Below are positions 22,689 through 30,850 of a stretch of 36,860 bases of DNA, in pieces; positions within the stretch are counted from its first letter, which is position 1; the number at the start of each line of letters is the position of its first letter. This DNA is from Candidatus Anaerostipes avistercoris (GTDB lineage: Bacteria > Bacillota > Clostridia > Lachnospirales > Lachnospiraceae): positions 1 through 36,860 of the forward strand of contig DWWD01000040.1 of the NCBI GenBank assembly GCA_019119895.1, written 5' to 3'. The position numbers and the translations under genes were made by a program. The notes beneath the pieces were generated by a model. It saw only the letters and a list, made by a program, of their open reading frames with translations. It was not told where the DNA came from and did no database searches.

Positions 22689-24017
22689 TTATGACTCTTT
22701 GCTGTCCTTATTGGAAAGGAGAGAGTCTTTTTTTGTTACTGTGGTTTCACCAATCCTGTGGTTTACCACAGTGTGTACCTGGATTTTCAGAGTGTCCGTT
22801 TCACAGACAAAGGACTCATCATTTGCAGGCACTCTTCCGATTTGATCGCAAAGATAGCCGCTGAAGGTATCAAAAGTATTTGCTGGAAGATCGATTTCCA
22901 GAGCCTCAGCCACATCGTCAAGAGGGGCTGAACCAAGGATTTTCCAGGTATCCTCACCGGTTTTTTGAATTTCAGGTCCTTCGATATTGTCCTCCAGATC
23001 GTATAGATCACCCACCAGAGTCTCAATTAAATCATGAAGAGTGATAATCCCTGACATACCGCCGTACTCATCAATGAGCACGGCAAAATATTTTCGGGTG
23101 GCTTTCATATTTTGGAATAACACGTTTGCCTTAATATTTTCCGGAACAAACCAGGGCTCGTCAAGGGAAGTTTTCAGTACATTCTCACGCGTTCTGCTGT
23201 TTGTGCGGAAATAATCCTTGGTGTCCAGGATCCCGACAATGTTGTCAGTGTTTTCCTTATATACAGGATAATAAGTATGGCGGCTTTCAAAAATCGTTTT
23301 CTCCCATTCTTTCATGGAATCATCTATGTTCAAAGATGTAACATCGATTCTGTGGGTGCAGACCTGCTCTGCGCAGATATCATCAAAGTCGAAGATATTC
23401 TGGATCATTTCAGAATCTGTCTGGTCAATATTGCCCTGTTCACTTCCTTCTGAGAGCATCATGCGGATTTCCTCTTCTGTTACCTGTTCATCTGCTTCCT
23501 CCGGATCGATTCCCATAAGCCTCAGTACGCCATTGGTAGAGACTGTCAGCAGTCCTACCAGAGGGGAAAAGAGACGGGAAACTGTATATAAAAGCCCAGA
23601 GAGGGCAAGTGCCAGAGATTCGGTCTTTTTCATGGCGATTCGTTTGGGTACCAGTTCACCGAAAATCAGACTGAAATAAGACAGGATCACAGTGATCAGT
23701 ACCACGGAAAGGGTATTCAGTACATTTATCGGTATCGGCACTCCTGCGTCTGTCAGAGCCTTTACCAGAGGTTCTGCAAAGTAATCTGCCGCAAAAGCAC
23801 TGCTTAAAAATCCGGCCAGAGTAATAGCGACCTGTATGGTGGCAAGAAAGCGTGCCGGCTGTTCCGTCAGGCGGGATAGTTTTATGGCTTTTTTGTTGCC
23901 TTCTTCCGTAAGTTTTTTCAATTTTGCTTCATTCATGGAAATCACAGCGATTTCTGCACTGGCAAAGACTGCATTCAGCAGGATCAGTATTGCCAGTAAA
24001 AGAATAGAACCAATCAT
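22689..24017 (-). CDS. CorC/HlyC (CNNM/MpfA-type) membrane protein, likely Mg2+ export (442 aa)
   Basis: The start is ATG at 24017 because GGAGG sits 5-6 bases before it; the longer frame to 24062 has no site. Residues ~1-190 are the DUF21/CNNM membrane domain (ILLLAILILLNAVFASAEIAVI, then FLSSAFAADYFAEPLVKAL and further helices). A CBS pair follows (from EQVCTHRIDVTSLNIDDS to VLIDEYGGMSGIITLHDLIETLVG), then the CorC_HlyC domain at the C-terminus (KILGSAPLDDVAEALEIDLP, FDTFSGYLCDQIGRVP). CNNM/CorC/MpfA proteins are linked to Mg2+ (or Co2+) efflux; haemolysin naming is historical. It is preceded by an unusual leader with a short ORF and a terminator, described separately, which suggests control by transcription attenuation. 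Confidence 0.9.
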   Translation of the reverse strand: MIGSILLLAILILLNAVFASAEIAVISMNEAKLKKLTEEGNKKAIKLSRLTEQPARFLATIQVAITLAGFLSSAFAADYFAEPLVKALTDAGVPIPINVLNTLSVVLITVILSYFSLIFGELVPKRIAMKKTESLALALSGLLYTVSRLFSPLVGLLTVSTNGVLRLMGIDPEEADEQVTEEEIRMMLSEGSEQGNIDQTDSEMIQNIFDFDDICAEQVCTHRIDVTSLNIDDSMKEWEKTIFESRHTYYPVYKENTDNIVGILDTKDYFRTNSRTRENVLKTSLDEPWFVPENIKANVLFQNMKATRKYFAVLIDEYGGMSGIITLHDLIETLVGDLYDLEDNIEGPEIQKTGEDTWKILGSAPLDDVAEALEIDLPANTFDTFSGYLCDQIGRVPANDESFVCETDTLKIQVHTVVNHRIGETTVTKKDSLLSNKDSKES

Positions 24018-24060
24018 AATTACCTCCATCATGTAGAAAAATAGTATATGTGAAATATGC

Positions 24061-24118
24061 AAAAAGGAGCAGCCTCACTTGTCGGCAGAAAAAACCAGAC
24101 CGATAGTGCGGCTACTCC
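24061..24118 (-). terminator. Leader terminator (attenuator) upstream of the CorC-type gene
   Basis: On the minus strand the RNA runs GGAGUAGCC-GCACU-AUCGG ... CCGACAAGUGAGGCUGCUCC then UUUUUGC. It is a ~19-pair stem (arms at the two ends of 24066-24118) followed by five Us (24061-24065). It lies between the leader ORF and the CorC-type start, so full-length transcription requires escape from this hairpin. Confidence 0.75.
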
Positions 24119-24123
24119 GTTAT

Positions 24124-24201
24124 CTATTCATAATTCCACATGGGCTTGTATTGGTTAGCTGTCAAAGTAATAAAAGAATCGTTGGCAGGATCATCGTCCA
24201 T
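24124..24201 (-). CDS. Leader peptide MDDDPANDSF... (25 aa), candidate Mg2+-sensing uORF
   Basis: Read on the minus strand: ATG at 24201-24199, 25 codons, TAG at 24126-24124. The N-terminus is MDDDPANDSF and the C-terminus is NQYKPMWNYE. A purine-rich site AAAGGAAGTG (24212-24220) precedes the ATG by about 10 bases. Acidic stretches with proline next to the start codon are the known signature of intrinsic ribosome destabilisation, as in Salmonella MgtL (EPDP), where low Mg2+ makes the ribosome fall off. The stop codon is five bases from the 5' arm of the leader terminator, so a ribosome that reaches the end would cover that arm. No ordinary gene-finder would report this frame. The function is inferred. 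Confidence 0.6.
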   Translation of the reverse strand: MDDDPANDSFITLTANQYKPMWNYE

Positions 24202-24235
24202 GTATTTTTACACTTCCTTTCTGTATTTGACAATA

Positions 24236-24264
24236 AAAATATCATATCTTGTACAGACTGTCAA
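24236..24264 (-). promoter_or_regulatory. Promoter of the CorC-type gene and its leader
   Basis: On the minus strand: TTGACA (24259-24264), a 17-base spacer and TATTTT (24236-24241). The expected start is near 24229, giving a ~210-base leader that holds the uORF and the terminator. Confidence 0.7.
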
Positions 24265-24315
24265 GAAAAACAGAAATTATAGCAGTTTATTCTTTATTTT
24301 AACTCATGAGAGTGA

Positions 24316-24321
24316 TATAAT
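24316..24321 (+). promoter_or_regulatory. -10 element upstream of the PRTase-like gene
   Basis: A perfect TATAAT 52 bases before the gene start at 24374; the -35 (TTTATT at 24293-24298, 17-base spacer) is weak. The promoter is divergent from that of the CorC leader. Confidence 0.5.
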
Positions 24322-24373
24322 TGAATTATCAGAAAATTTGTGCGGGAAATAAAAAAGCAAGGGAGGTATGGTT

Positions 24374-25021
24374 ATGGAAATGGAAGCCAGAATGTTTAAA
24401 GTATACGCAAAGGGTGATGAAAAAATCCAGCTGAAGGTGATCCCGGGACATTTTGCAACTTCACAGTCGCATATTACTCACTATCTGGAAATGACTACCA
24501 TGAAAACCAGATGTGCAGAGGCGGCAAGGATTGCAAAATTTCTTTCCACAAGATATGAGACCACTACACCAGTAGATACGATTGTCTGCATGGACGGGCT
24601 GGAGGTAATCGGCGCTTTTCTGGCAGAGGAGCTGGCAAAGGCAGGGGTTTTATCTATGAATGCCCACAAGACCATATATATCGTTACTCCGGAGTTCAAC
24701 CCAAACGGGCAGGTGATCTTCAGAGATAATACCCAGCATATGATCCGGAACAGGAATGTGGTGATCCTTATGGGATCTATTACTACAGGAGAGACTCTTC
24801 GTCAGTGTATGGACAGCGTACTGTATTATGGCGGAAAGATTCAGGGGGTTTCGGCTATTTTCAGTGCTGTTACGAAAGCAGCAGGGCTGGAGATTAATGC
24901 AGTGTACCACAGGCAGGATATTCCGGATTATGAATCTTACAGTGCGGCAGACTGCCCTATGTGTAAAAGAAAAGAAAAAATTGATGCTATTGTAAATGGA
25001 TTTGGATATTCAAAGCTGTAA
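24374..25021 (+). CDS. Orotate-PRTase-like phosphoribosyltransferase (215 aa)
   Basis: The start is ATG 24374, seven bases after GGGAGG (24361-24366); the ATG at 24368 is too close. The fold is type I PRTase: a helical hood (TTMKTRCAEAARIAKFLSTRYE), VDTIVCMDGLEVIGAFLAEEL, then the PRPP-loop region NVVILMGSITTGETL. In typical enzymes the loop reads V-(D/E)-D-x-x-TTG; here the acidic pair is Met-Gly, so PRPP chemistry may be altered or lost. It ends with a CPMCKRKEKID segment (a CxxC pair). It lies just before larB-larC but behind its own terminator. A link to nickel-pincer nucleotide synthesis is only an idea from position. Confidence 0.65.
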   Translation: MEMEARMFKVYAKGDEKIQLKVIPGHFATSQSHITHYLEMTTMKTRCAEAARIAKFLSTRYETTTPVDTIVCMDGLEVIGAFLAEELAKAGVLSMNAHKTIYIVTPEFNPNGQVIFRDNTQHMIRNRNVVILMGSITTGETLRQCMDSVLYYGGKIQGVSAIFSAVTKAAGLEINAVYHRQDIPDYESYSAADCPMCKRKEKIDAIVNGFGYSKL

Positions 25022-25039
25022 AAAGCGAAAAGAAAGCGG

Positions 25040-25097
25040 GAAGGCAGCAGATGCGCCGAGAAAATTTCGGGAGGTGCCTGCTGCCTTCTGTCTTTTT
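25040..25097 (+). terminator. Terminator after the PRTase-like gene
   Basis: GAAGGCAGCAG / CTGCTGCCTTC (25040-25050 with 25078-25088) with further partial pairing inside, followed by TGTCTTTTT. It separates the PRTase-like gene from larBC. Confidence 0.8.
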
Positions 25098-25131
25098 GCA
25101 TTCTGAAAACGGTGCCAGCGAAAAGTTTTTG

Positions 25132-25162
25132 TTGACCTGGAGTACACTCCTGCCTTTATAAT
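25132..25162 (+). promoter_or_regulatory. MerR-type promoter of larBC
   Basis: TTGACC (25132-25137), a long 19-base spacer and a perfect TATAAT (25157-25162). The dyad GGAGT-AC-ACTCC (25139-25150) lies within the spacer. An overlong 19-bp spacer carrying a dyad is the classical arrangement for MerR-family activators, which untwist the DNA. No merR-like gene is in the window. Confidence 0.65.
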
Positions 25163-25184
25163 AACAGAGAAGAAAGGATGAGAA

Positions 25185-25937
25185 ATGATGGACATTGATA
25201 CATTGATTCAAAAAATACAGGACAGAGAAATTTCTCAGGAAGAGGCAAAGGAGATCTTGAAGGAACTTCCCTATGAGGATCTGGGTTATGCAAAGCTTGA
25301 TTACCACAGAAAACTTCGTTCCGGCTATCCGGAGACCGTTTTCTGTCAGGGCAAGCCGGACAAATTTCTGGTTCAGATCTACAGGCATCTGTATCAGCAG
25401 AATGGGGAAGTGTTAGGAACCAGGGCAACAAAGGAACAATACGCTCTGGTGAAGGCGGAGCTGCCCCAGGTGCAGTATGATGAGATATCAAGAATTTTAA
25501 AGATTGAGAAGGAAGATAAGAAACACATTGGCTGTATTGCAGTATGTACAGGAGGAACAGCGGATATTCCCATAGCAGAGGAGGCAGCACAGACTGCAGA
25601 ATTTTTCGGCAACCGGGTAGAGAGGATCTATGATGTGGGAGTTGCAGGAATCCACAGGCTTTTGGGGCAGAGAGAAAAAATCGCCCATGCCAACTGTGTG
25701 GTGGCGGCGGCAGGAATGGAAGGTGCCCTTGGCACAGTAGTGGCAGGTCTGGTGGAAAATCCGGTGATCGCTGTGCCTACTTCCGTAGGATACGGTGCCA
25801 GTTTTCAAGGATTGTCGGCACTTCTTACGATGCTGAATTCCTGCGCAAATGGGATTTCTGTAGTAAATATTGACAACGGATACGGTGCCGGATATCTGGC
25901 ATCTCAGATTAACAGATTGGCGGAAAGAAAAGTATGA
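25185..25937 (+). CDS. larB: LarB, pyridinium-3,5-biscarboxylate mononucleotide synthase (250 aa)
   Basis: LarB carboxylates nicotinic acid adenine dinucleotide and removes AMP, giving the first intermediate of the nickel-pincer nucleotide cofactor. The N-terminal ~115 residues are the LarB-specific part, and the C-terminal part is AIR-carboxylase (PurE)-like: CTGGTADIPIAEEAAQTAEFFG, YDVGVAGIHRLL, VVAAAGMEGALGTVVAGLV, PVIAVPTSVGYGASFQGLSALL. Cys220 in NSCANGISVVN sits where the Lactobacillus enzyme has the Cys that attacks the pyridinium ring. The length is normal. Its stop overlaps the larC start (ATGA). Confidence 0.92.
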   Translation: MMDIDTLIQKIQDREISQEEAKEILKELPYEDLGYAKLDYHRKLRSGYPETVFCQGKPDKFLVQIYRHLYQQNGEVLGTRATKEQYALVKAELPQVQYDEISRILKIEKEDKKHIGCIAVCTGGTADIPIAEEAAQTAEFFGNRVERIYDVGVAGIHRLLGQREKIAHANCVVAAAGMEGALGTVVAGLVENPVIAVPTSVGYGASFQGLSALLTMLNSCANGISVVNIDNGYGAGYLASQINRLAERKV

Positions 25938-26767
25938 AGAGAATTTTATATTTAGAATGTAATTCCGGAATCAGCGGGGATATGGCGGTAGGTGCTCTGC
26001 TGGATCTGGGAGCAGATAAAGAAAAACTGGTCCGGGCTCTGGATGCTTCCCAAATAGGAGGCTTTCATCTGCATTTCGGCAGGACGAAAAAATGCGGGAT
26101 CGATGCATATGATTTTGATGTGCATCTGGAAGAAGAGTATGCTGAGGAAAGCCGGGGACACAGACATTGTAGCGGACATGAAGACGGACATGTACACGAG
26201 AAAGAGCAGGGACTTGAGGCGCATGAGGAACATCGGCACGGACATGTTCACAGAAATATAAATGATGTAAAAGAGATTCTGCAGAAGATTCCCATGGGAG
26301 AGAATGCCAGAGCCCGGGCGGAAAGGGTGTTTGAAATCGTAGCACAGGCGGAGGCAAAAGCGCACGGGATTCCGGTGGAAGAAGTGCATTTTCATGAAGT
26401 AGGCGCAGTGGATTCGATCATTGATATTGCCGGTTTTGCCCTATGTATGGAGGATATCCAGGCGGACGAAGTGATTATTTCCCCCCTGACAGAAGGGCGG
26501 GGAAGTGTGAAATGCCAGCATGGCGTGATTCCTGTGCCGGTTCCGGCAGTGGCAAATATAGCCAGGGAATATGCACTTCCCATACGGTTTACACAGACAG
26601 AGGGGGAAATGATCACCCCAACAGGGGCCGCTATTGCGGCGGAACTGTTTTCGGGAAAAAAGCTGGAAGGAAACTTCAGAATTGCAAAAATCGGTATTGG
26701 AGCGGGAAATAAAGACTTTCCGCATGCCAATATCTTAAGGGCTATGCTTCTGGACAAAACAGAATAG
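25934..26767 (+). CDS. larC: LarC N-terminal (LarC1) nickel-insertion protein, lacking LarC2 (277 aa)
   Basis: LarC inserts Ni2+ into the pincer nucleotide in a CTP-dependent step. MKRILYLECNSGISGDMAVGALLDLG, VEEVHFHEVGAVDSIIDIAGFALC, ISPLTEGRGSVKCQHGVIPVPVPA and TPTGAAIAAEL are LarC1 motifs. Residues 76-106 hold a His-rich loop (ten His and one Cys) suited to nickel storage. Full LarC proteins are ~400 residues because LarC2 follows, directly or by a programmed frameshift. Here the frame stops at residue 277 and the 230 bases before the next gene contain no LarC2 segment, so this is a LarC1-only form. larA and larE are not nearby. Confidence 0.88.
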   Translation: MKRILYLECNSGISGDMAVGALLDLGADKEKLVRALDASQIGGFHLHFGRTKKCGIDAYDFDVHLEEEYAEESRGHRHCSGHEDGHVHEKEQGLEAHEEHRHGHVHRNINDVKEILQKIPMGENARARAERVFEIVAQAEAKAHGIPVEEVHFHEVGAVDSIIDIAGFALCMEDIQADEVIISPLTEGRGSVKCQHGVIPVPVPAVANIAREYALPIRFTQTEGEMITPTGAAIAAELFSGKKLEGNFRIAKIGIGAGNKDFPHANILRAMLLDKTE

Positions 26768-26793
26768 AAAAAGGACCTGTATTGGGCAGGGAG

Positions 26794-26879
26794 CTCCGGT
26801 TTTGCCGGAGAGATTTCCAAAACCCGGGAGACTGCAGGGCACAAGAAGAGTTTCGCATGCGGGACTCTTTTTCTGTGCC
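26794..26879 (+). terminator. Two hairpins after larC
   Basis: A small hairpin, CTCCGG-TTTTG-CCGGAG (26794-26810), is followed by a long one, GGCACA ... TGTGCC (26838-26879), with an inner arm AAGAGT/ACTCTT and a CGCATGCG tip. The larger structure probably ends larBC transcription, although no T-run follows. Confidence 0.5.
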
Positions 26880-26935
26880 GGCGATTCGTCTGTCTCGAAG
26901 ATTTATAAAATTAATGGCTTTGTTTGGAAGTTTTG

Positions 26936-26944
26936 TGGTATACT
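26936..26944 (+). promoter_or_regulatory. Extended -10 promoter of the M16C protease gene
   Basis: TGGTATACT: a TG-n extension and TATACT (26939-26944), 58 bases before the start at 27002. It lies downstream of the in-frame ATG at 26924, which rules that codon out as the start. Confidence 0.55.
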
Positions 26945-27001
26945 AATTGCACAATGTGCAGTTTACAAAGCAAAAACATAAAAACATACGGAGGAAATGC
27001 C

Positions 27002-29920
27002 ATGAATATAGAGAATGTACAGGCTTACGAACTGATCCTGTGCCAGGACATCCCGGATGTTCATTCCACAGGATATCTGCTGAGACATAAGAAAAGCGGC
27101 GCAAGAGTGATGCTGCTGGAAAATGATGATAACAATAAAGTGTTTAATATTGCCTTCCGTACACCGCCGGCTGACAGTACGGGAGTTGCCCATATTCTGG
27201 AGCACAGTGTTTTGTGCGGATCAAAAAATTTTCCCCTGAAGGATCCTTTTGTAGAATTGGTAAAAGGATCATTAAATACTTTTTTAAATGCCATGACCTA
27301 CCCGGATAAGACCATGTATCCGGTGGCAAGCTGTAATGACCAGGATTTCAAAAATCTCATGCATGTGTATCTGGATGCAGTGTTTTTTCCCAATATTTAT
27401 GAGAAGGAAGAGATTTTCCGCCAGGAAGGATGGCACTATGAGCTGGAGGATGTAAATGGTCCCCTGACTTTAAATGGTGTTGTCTATAATGAGATGAAGG
27501 GAGCTTTTTCTTCTCCGGAAGATGTGCTGGACCGGGAGATTTTTAATTCTCTTTTCCCGGATACTCCGTATGGCGTGGAATCCGGAGGAGATCCTGCATG
27601 CATACCGGATCTGAAATATTCAGAATTCCTTTCTTTCCACAGCCGTTATTACCATCCTGCCAACAGCTATATTTACCTGTATGGAGATATGGATATGGAA
27701 GAACGGCTTGACTGGCTGGACAGAGAATATCTTTCCAAATACGATGAGATCCCTGTGGATTCCAAGATTCCCAGACAGCAGCCTTTTAAGCAGGTAAAAG
27801 AACTGGAGATGGAATATCCGGTATCCGACAATGAGACAGAAGAGGGAAACTCTTATCTGTCTTATAATGTGGTGGTGGGTGACAGCCTTGACGTGGAGAT
27901 GTGCACAGCCTTTGAAGTACTGGATTATACCCTGCTGAGTGCTCCCGGAGCACCGCTGAAACAGGCTCTTTTAGACGCGGGCATAGGAAAGGATATCCTG
28001 GGTTCTTATGAAGACGGGATTTACCAGCCTTTTTTCTCCATTGTGGCAAAGAATGCAAAGCCGGAGGATAAAGAGCGTTTTGTTGCCCTGATCCAGGACA
28101 CCTTAAAGGAAATTGTGGAAAAGGGTGTGGATCAGAAAGCCATTGCCGCGGGGATTCATTATATGGAATTCCGTTTCCGGGAAGCAGATTTTTCTTCTTT
28201 TCCCAAAGGTCTGATGTACGGCATTGATGTGTTTGACAGCTGGCTTTATGATGACGGCAAGCCTTTTGACCAGCTGATGCGGCTGGAGGTTTTTGATGCC
28301 TTAAAGAAAAAAGCAGGACAGGGATATTTTGAGGAATTGATTGAAAAATATCTGATCAGAAACACCCATGGTTCCGTGGTAGTGGTCAATCCCAGAAAGG
28401 GACTGACTGCCAAGAGAGATAAGGCGCTGGAAGAAAAACTGGCTGCCTATAAGAATTCGCTTTCCATGGAAGAACTGGAAAAACTGGCTGCGGACACCAA
28501 GCACTTAAAAGAATATCAGGATGCGCCGGAAGATCCGGAAGCACTCAAATGCATTCCCCTTTTAAAGCGCAGTGACATCAGCAGGGAAACCGCCCGGATT
28601 TATAATACAGAAAAGTATATGGGCGATACCCTGTTTCTCCATCATGATGTGTATACCAACGGCATCGGTTATCTGGACCTGCTCTTCGATGTAAAAAAAG
28701 TGCCCAGGGACTTGGTACCGTATATGGGAATTTTAAAATCCGTCCTTGGCTATGTGGATACAGAACACTACACCTACGGTCAGCTTTTTAATGAGATCAA
28801 TGCCAGAAGCGGCGGTATTTATTTCGGCATCCAGGTTTTCGGCAAAGGAAAGGACGACAGGCCTCCTGTTCATGTGATGGGAGTAAAAGCAAAGGCTCTG
28901 TATAAGGATATACCTTTTGTGTTTGAGATGATAAAAGAGATCTTATGTACTTCAAAGCTGGACGATGACAGACGGCTGTATGAGATCATTGCCAAGATGA
29001 AATCCCGCCTGCAGATGGGACTTGCTTCCTCCGGGCATACTACGGCTGTGAACAGAGCTCTGTCCTATTTCTCTGAGAATTCTTATTTCCAGGAAATGAT
29101 CGGAGGCATTGATTTTTATAAACTGATCGATGAGCTGGAACGGAACTTCCAGGAGAAAAAACAGGAGATCAGAGAAAATCTGGATCAACTGATCAAGATG
29201 GTATTCCGGCCGGAAAATCTCATTGTCAGCTACACTGCGGAGGAGGAAGGCTGCCGCTGTATGGAAGAACAAGTGGAAGAGCTCAAAAAAGTTCTCTATA
29301 CAGAAGAAGTGAAAGAAGGCAGCATGGTACCGGATTTTGAGGTAAAGAACGAAGGATTTATGACTTCCGGGCAGGTACAGTATGTGGCTGCGGCAGGAAA
29401 TTTTGCGGAGGCAGGATATCAATACACAGGAGCTCTGCGGATCTTAAAGGTGATTCTCAGCTATGAGTATCTGTGGACCAATATCCGGGTAAAGGGCGGC
29501 GCTTACGGCTGTATGAGCGGCTTCCGGAGAAACGGAGACAGTTTTCTGGTTTCCTACAGGGATCCCAATCTTAAAAAGACCCTGGAAGTGTTTAAGAATA
29601 CAGGAAAATTTATCCGTTCTTTTGACGCAGATGAAAGAGAGATGACAAAATATATTATCGGGACGATCAGCGAGCTGGATACGCCTATGACGCCTTCTGC
29701 CAAGGGCAGCATGTCTTTAAATGCCTGGTTTACAGGAATCACAGAAGAAGATCTGAAGAAGGAGCGTCTGGAAATTTTAAACGCGCAGACACAGGATATC
29801 CGGGCGCTGGCAGACATTGTAGACTGTGTGATGGGGCAGAACAGGATCTGCGTCATCGGCAGTGAAGAGAAAATAGGACAGGAAAAGGATGTATTCGGGA
29901 CGACCGGACATCTTATTTAA
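27002..29920 (+). CDS. M16C (presequence-protease / PreP-like) zinc metallopeptidase (972 aa)
   Basis: The start is ATG 27002 behind GGAGG. The inverted zinc motif HxxEH is His64-Ile-Leu-Glu67-His68 in GVAHILEHSVLCGS, and the distal Glu lies in YNEMKGAFSSPEDV (about residue 162). M16C-associated domains follow, and the C-terminal R/Y pair region is in NIRVKGGAYGCMSGF. These clam-shell enzymes degrade short unstructured peptides; in bacteria they are cytoplasmic. The length (~970) matches the family. It lies 24 bases before era and may share a transcript with it. Confidence 0.93.
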   Translation: MNIENVQAYELILCQDIPDVHSTGYLLRHKKSGARVMLLENDDNNKVFNIAFRTPPADSTGVAHILEHSVLCGSKNFPLKDPFVELVKGSLNTFLNAMTYPDKTMYPVASCNDQDFKNLMHVYLDAVFFPNIYEKEEIFRQEGWHYELEDVNGPLTLNGVVYNEMKGAFSSPEDVLDREIFNSLFPDTPYGVESGGDPACIPDLKYSEFLSFHSRYYHPANSYIYLYGDMDMEERLDWLDREYLSKYDEIPVDSKIPRQQPFKQVKELEMEYPVSDNETEEGNSYLSYNVVVGDSLDVEMCTAFEVLDYTLLSAPGAPLKQALLDAGIGKDILGSYEDGIYQPFFSIVAKNAKPEDKERFVALIQDTLKEIVEKGVDQKAIAAGIHYMEFRFREADFSSFPKGLMYGIDVFDSWLYDDGKPFDQLMRLEVFDALKKKAGQGYFEELIEKYLIRNTHGSVVVVNPRKGLTAKRDKALEEKLAAYKNSLSMEELEKLAADTKHLKEYQDAPEDPEALKCIPLLKRSDISRETARIYNTEKYMGDTLFLHHDVYTNGIGYLDLLFDVKKVPRDLVPYMGILKSVLGYVDTEHYTYGQLFNEINARSGGIYFGIQVFGKGKDDRPPVHVMGVKAKALYKDIPFVFEMIKEILCTSKLDDDRRLYEIIAKMKSRLQMGLASSGHTTAVNRALSYFSENSYFQEMIGGIDFYKLIDELERNFQEKKQEIRENLDQLIKMVFRPENLIVSYTAEEEGCRCMEEQVEELKKVLYTEEVKEGSMVPDFEVKNEGFMTSGQVQYVAAAGNFAEAGYQYTGALRILKVILSYEYLWTNIRVKGGAYGCMSGFRRNGDSFLVSYRDPNLKKTLEVFKNTGKFIRSFDADEREMTKYIIGTISELDTPMTPSAKGSMSLNAWFTGITEEDLKKERLEILNAQTQDIRALADIVDCVMGQNRICVIGSEEKIGQEKDVFGTTGHLI

Positions 29921-29944
29921 CTATAATATGCAAAAGGAGATTTT

Positions 29945-30850
29945 ATGAAGGCAGATTTTAAATCAGGGTTCGCGGCGATCATAGGAAGACCCAATGTGGG
30001 CAAGTCAACACTGATGAACCATTTGATCGGGCAGAAGATTGCGATTACATCCAGAAAGCCTCAGACCACCAGGAACAAGATACAGACAGTCTATACCTGT
30101 GACCAGGGTCAGGTGGTATTTCTGGATACGCCGGGGATCCACAAGGCGAAGAATAAGCTGGGAGAGTATATGGTCAATGTGGCCCAGCGTACCTTTAAAG
30201 ATGCAGATGTGATCTTGTGGCTGGTGGAGCCCACCTCTTACATTGGAGCGGGAGAAAGACATATCGCAGAACAGCTGAAAAACTGCAGGCTTCCGGTGAT
30301 CCTGGTGATCAATAAGGTGGATACTGTGAAAAAGGATGAAGTGGCAGGATTTATTGATGCCTACAGAAAACTGTATGACTTTGCAGAAATCGTGCCTGTT
30401 TCTGCCCTGCGCTCCCAGAATCTGGATACTCTGCTGGAATGCATTTTCAAATATCTGCCTTACGGTCCCCAATTTTATGACGAGGATACGGTCACAGATC
30501 AGCCTCAGAGGCAGATCGTGGCAGAAATGATCCGGGAGAAGGCGCTGCGGACTTTGGATGAGGAAATTCCTCACGGGATTGCTGTGACCATTGACCAGAT
30601 GAAAGAAAGACCAGATGGAAAAATTGTGGATATCGACGCCACCATTATCTGCGAGAGAGATTCCCACAAAGGGATCATTATCGGAAAACAGGGGGCAATG
30701 CTGAAGAAAATCGGCAGTGCCGCCAGATATGAAATTGAGAGAATGCTGGAGATGAAAGTAAATTTAAAGCTTTGGGTGAAGGTAAAAAAAGACTGGCGGG
30801 ACAGTGATTATCTGATCAAAAACTTTGGATATGATAAGAAGGAAATCTGA
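29945..30850 (+). CDS. era: GTPase Era (301 aa)
   Basis: G1 [10 protein letters not shown]2 region [10 protein letters not shown]3 [13 protein letters not shown] and G4 NKVD are all present; the C-terminal KH domain carries [15 protein letters not shown]. Era binds the 3' end of 16S rRNA and assists 30S maturation. The ribosome site AAAAGGAG lies 7 bases before the ATG. Its stop overlaps the recO start (TGATG), the usual era-recO pair. Confidence 0.97.
   Translation: MKADFKSGFAAIIGRPNVGKSTLMNHLIGQKIAITSRKPQTTRNKIQTVYTCDQGQVVFLDTPGIHKAKNKLGEYMVNVAQRTFKDADVILWLVEPTSYIGAGERHIAEQLKNCRLPVILVINKVDTVKKDEVAGFIDAYRKLYDFAEIVPVSALRSQNLDTLLECIFKYLPYGPQFYDEDTVTDQPQRQIVAEMIREKALRTLDEEIPHGIAVTIDQMKERPDGKIVDIDATIICERDSHKGIIIGKQGAMLKKIGSAARYEIERMLEMKVNLKLWVKVKKDWRDSDYLIKNFGYDKKEI

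Noticed and set aside
26924-27001. Longer N-terminus of the M16C protease from the ATG at 26924.
   Set aside because: That codon lies upstream of the extended -10 element, and a strong GGAGG precedes ATG 27002.
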